Of a stretch of DNA of 6,927 bases, positions 5,447-6,927 are shown one piece after another. The notes beneath the pieces were generated by a model that saw only the letters and a list, made by a program, of their open reading frames with translations, did not search any database and was not told the DNA's origin. Source of the stretch: Candidatus Methanocomedens sp. (lineage in GTDB: Archaea > Halobacteriota > Methanosarcinia > Methanosarcinales > Methanocomedenaceae); assembly GCA_009649835.1 (NCBI GenBank), contig PYCK01000081.1, forward strand, positions 1 through 6,927, in the 5' to 3' direction. The position numbers and the translations under genes are program-made. Within the stretch, counting starts at the first letter, position 1. The number at the start of each line of letters is the position of its first letter.

Positions 5447-5749
5447 ATGTACAATAAATTTACTACTGAAATCCCCAGAATAGAGCTTTCAGAGTTCTGC
5501 AGGAAAAATTATATTCGTATCCTGTCAATTATTGATTCCCCCAGTCAATGGAATGGTATATCGGCTGATCATATCAATATGCTTGTTGAATTCGAACCGA
5601 ACCGTATACCCGGGCTGATCAAATTGGGTAAAATCAAGATTGACTTGACATTACTGCTTGGGTGTAGTGTGGATGTTTGGACATCACCGGATATCAGTCA
5701 TAGTTTCAAGCAGGAAGTAATAAGCTCTGCAGAACCGCTGTTTGCTTAG
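5447..5749 (+). CDS. Degenerate nucleotidyltransferase-fold protein (MntA/COG1669-like), catalytic motif lost
   Basis: 100 residues. The C-terminal part, with LVEFEPNRIPGL (46-57), a hydrophobic helix, LLGCSVDVWTSPDIS (70-84) and VISSAEPLF (91-99), matches the minimal nucleotidyltransferases (typical pattern SDIDLLVEF...PG...LLGxKVDLVT...A.PLY). The catalytic motif does not match. Where the family has GSxARG, this protein has D30-S-P-S-Q34. Where it has SDID, it has D41-H42-I43-N44, so both metal-binding aspartates are replaced; only the third acidic position (Asp76) remains. It is therefore probably inactive as a nucleotidyltransferase, perhaps a binding or antitoxin-like remnant. No HEPN (HepT) partner gene is adjacent. 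The ATG follows GGAGTGA (5436-5442) by four bases, and a TATA box and inverted repeat lie upstream, so it seems expressed rather than decaying. Confidence 0.75.
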   Translation: MYNKFTTEIPRIELSEFCRKNYIRILSIIDSPSQWNGISADHINMLVEFEPNRIPGLIKLGKIKIDLTLLLGCSVDVWTSPDISHSFKQEVISSAEPLFA

Positions 5750-6093
5750 GGTTGATTTTTGGCCTGACCGGTCTGCTGTGTTATGGGGTAAGTAGTAGTT
5801 GGCAGTCAGTAATTAGGGCTTATGTTCGGAAGGTGAGTTTTTCTGTTCTGTTGACACATGATTATGCTAATCGTGTTTCAACTATTTATGCTTCAGCATA
5901 TTATTAAATTGAGGAACGTGGGAAGGCTAATCTGCTGTGTTCGGGATAGGTACAGGAGTATCCATTTCGCTATGCTCACATGAATGTGCATTGTGAAAAA
6001 AAGCAATAAAATAAATTGAAGTCCCAATCGTCAACCTTATTAGGGAATACTGTAAAATATAATTAGCTATTATAATTCATGGTGGGTTAGAAT
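5750..6093. other. 344-base intergenic region with short repeats, no gene seen
   Basis: No convincing reading frame on either strand. A T5 tract (5756-5760) just after the upstream stop may terminate that transcript. A direct repeat TCTGCTGTGTT occurs at 5772-5782 and 5931-5941, and the following dozen bases are also similar. Short hairpins are TATGCT/AGCATA (5887-5900), GGATA/TATCC (5944-5963) and CACAT/ATGTG (5977-5988). AAAATATAATT (6054-6064) may be the TATA box of the next gene. The stretch could be the residue of a decayed gene, but no protein remnant is recognisable. Confidence 0.5.
6081..6086 (+). promoter_or_regulatory. Ribosome binding site of the secreted protein gene
   Basis: GGTGGG seven bases before the ATG at 6094; an in-frame TAG at 6088 excludes any earlier start. 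Confidence 0.5.
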
Positions 6094-6570
6094 ATGGTTC
6101 GAATAGTCTGGACTTCAATGTTGATCATTTTATTAATGTCATTCTTTTGTGCCCCGGTGGCTTCTGCATTAACCGATGATGAAGTTATACATTTCTTCCT
6201 GAATGTCTATAATCCCCATGTGGATGAAATAATCCCTGAAATCCCTCTTATTGAATCTGTATTTGGCGGGCAGGTCATCCATATCATTATCGAAAAACCA
6301 GGGGAAAATATTGAGCTATCAGCAGTTACTGGTCCAGATGGATATATCACTGAATTGGAGAGCGGTGAACCTGAGAATCCCACACTTCGATTAATTTCGA
6401 ATGAATCTGTAGTGCAAAGGATCAGGAACTCTGACGATCCGGTCGCAGAAACGAACGAAGCGCTTATAAATGGAGATATTTCTTACGAGGGAGTCGGCAT
6501 CAAACAGGAGATTAGTGTTACTATTGTTAAAGTAGTCCATTTCTTTGCAGAACTCTTTAATGTAATTTGA
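6094..6570 (+). CDS. Secreted protein with SCP2-like C-terminal pattern, unknown function
   Basis: 158 residues. The first 25 form a clear Sec signal peptide: Arg3, a hydrophobic stretch from about residue 9 to 19, and an A-S-A cleavage site after Ala25. Cys19 lies inside the hydrophobic core without a lipobox, so it is not a lipoprotein by this criterion. The mature protein is acidic, about 130 residues. Residues 96-140 (NPTLRLISNESVVQRIRN, then DDPVAETNEALINGDISYEG) follow the SCP2 sterol-carrier fold pattern of strand, helix, 'dp', 'al.nG.i...G'. A lipid- or hydrophobe-binding extracellular role is therefore possible, but this is a pattern-level inference only. The C-terminus is a short hydrophobic helix (141-158) without a positive anchor, perhaps amphipathic. 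It is expressed alone, with GGTGGG upstream and the next gene 65 bases downstream. Confidence 0.75.
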   Translation: MVRIVWTSMLIILLMSFFCAPVASALTDDEVIHFFLNVYNPHVDEIIPEIPLIESVFGGQVIHIIIEKPGENIELSAVTGPDGYITELESGEPENPTLRLISNESVVQRIRNSDDPVAETNEALINGDISYEGVGIKQEISVTIVKVVHFFAELFNVI

Positions 6571-6604
6571 CTTGTGTATGTCACTGGTGCAGATAAGGTT
6601 TAGA

Positions 6605-6611
6605 TTTATAT
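6605..6611 (+). promoter_or_regulatory. TATA box of the 95-residue protein gene (leaderless transcript likely)
   Basis: TTTATAT centred at 6608. The expected start of transcription, about 27 bases on, falls on the ATG at 6636, and no Shine-Dalgarno sequence lies between. This is the typical layout of a leaderless archaeal mRNA. Confidence 0.5.
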
Positions 6612-6635
6612 CCGGATAAACTAATATGTAGATTT

Positions 6636-6923
6636 ATGGCAATGATCTCTGCAAGGAAAAGGCTTGAATCAATAGAGAGTAATGTCCTGCCCTCTATGTT
6701 TGCCGGAAGAATAATAAAAGACGAAAAATGGCTAAAAAAAATACTTGGAAAAACCCTGCCTGATCTTGAAAAAAAGGCCATTAAGCTGGCATTGGAATGT
6801 AAGGAAGAAGGGGAATGCAGTGAAAATGAACAATTGTGCGATGAAACCAGGATCAGGGAATTATTCAAAGAGACTCGCTCAAAACTTGAAAAAGAATTTT
6901 TGACAAGAACACGTATGGATTAA
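6636..6923 (+). CDS. Small charged helical protein with three cysteines, unknown function
   Basis: 95 residues, rich in Lys and Glu, mostly predicted helix and with no membrane segment, hence cytoplasmic. I do not recognise the family. Residues 1-54 (MAMISARKRLESIE...SMFAGRIIKDEKWLKKILGK) look like an amphipathic helical head. An LECKEEGECSENEQLCDE loop follows with Cys55, Cys61 and Cys68 (spacing C-x5-C-x6-C), then a charged helix RIRELFKETRSKLEKEF (72-88). Three cysteines in a polar loop could bind a metal, alone or in a dimer, or form a redox switch; this is inference. The start ATG at 6636 has no SD and is placed for a leaderless transcript; a second ATG two codons later is equally lacking. 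The TAA stop is inside the window. Confidence 0.65.
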   Translation: MAMISARKRLESIESNVLPSMFAGRIIKDEKWLKKILGKTLPDLEKKAIKLALECKEEGECSENEQLCDETRIRELFKETRSKLEKEFLTRTRMD

Positions 6924-6927
6924 GGTT

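Noticed and set aside
5447..5749. Half of a MntA-HepT toxin-antitoxin system
   Set aside because: No HEPN gene follows or precedes: downstream is 344 bases without a gene and upstream is the COG2122 gene. The catalytic motif is also lost, so a working system cannot be claimed.
5750..6093. Possible tRNA or CRISPR array in the gap
   Set aside because: No cloverleaf with a T-loop signature and no regularly spaced repeat; only one pair of diverged direct repeats.
6581..6868. 95-codon minus-strand frame opposite the three-cysteine protein
   Set aside because: Mirror of the plus-strand gene; the Ser/Leu/Phe-rich product is typical of antisense reading of Lys/Glu-rich sequence.

Overview
The window looks like a chromosomal segment of a methanogen-related euryarchaeon, most likely in or near the Methanosarcinales (possibly an uncultured relative). 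The reasons are the archaea-only entry to aromatic biosynthesis (AroA'/AroB' in place of DAHP synthase and AroB), a COG2122/UPF0280 gene of the methanogen type, TATA-type promoter elements, GGTGA/GAGG ribosome binding sites and an AroD that lines up from its first residue with Methanosarcina AroD as I recall it. The lineage is an inference; no rRNA or methanogenesis gene is present.

Region 1 (1-2735, all minus strand) is a compact aromatic-amino-acid operon, transcribed right to left: aroA' (ADH synthase), aroB' (3-dehydroquinate synthase II), aroD (type I 3-dehydroquinate dehydratase) and aroE (shikimate dehydrogenase, only its first 28 codons). Two junctions are 4-base GTGA stop/start overlaps and the third is a 14-base gap. 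Together they carry out the steps from aspartate semialdehyde plus a deoxyketofructose phosphate to shikimate. A TATA box at 2781-2790 and a GGTGA site precede aroA'.

Region 2 (2736-3316) is AT-rich. It holds a minus-strand 31-codon gene (3023-3118) too short for routine gene calling but with its own TATA box and a strong SD. Downstream of it is an elaborate set of inverted repeats (2863-2957) with an oligo-T tract on the minus strand. This is best read as its terminator, but it has alternative pairings that could also make it a structured RNA.

Region 3 (3317-5300) holds two divergent genes: an HD-domain (SAMHD1/dGTPase-like) phosphohydrolase on the minus strand and a COG2122/UPF0280 ApbE-like protein on the plus strand, the family linked to sulfide assimilation in Methanosarcina. 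They share a 73-base intergenic promoter region with three alternating GTTTAT/ATAAAC half-sites.

Region 4 (5301-6927) is AT-richer and more accessory in character, all plus strand: a small nucleotidyltransferase-fold protein whose catalytic aspartates have been replaced, a 344-base gap with short repeats, a secreted protein with an SCP2-like C-terminal pattern, and a 95-residue charged protein with three cysteines that is probably expressed from a leaderless transcript. No tRNA, rRNA, CRISPR array, insertion sequence or complete new system is visible. The points most worth pursuing are the structured element at 2863-2957, the 31-residue gene and the degenerate nucleotidyltransferase.
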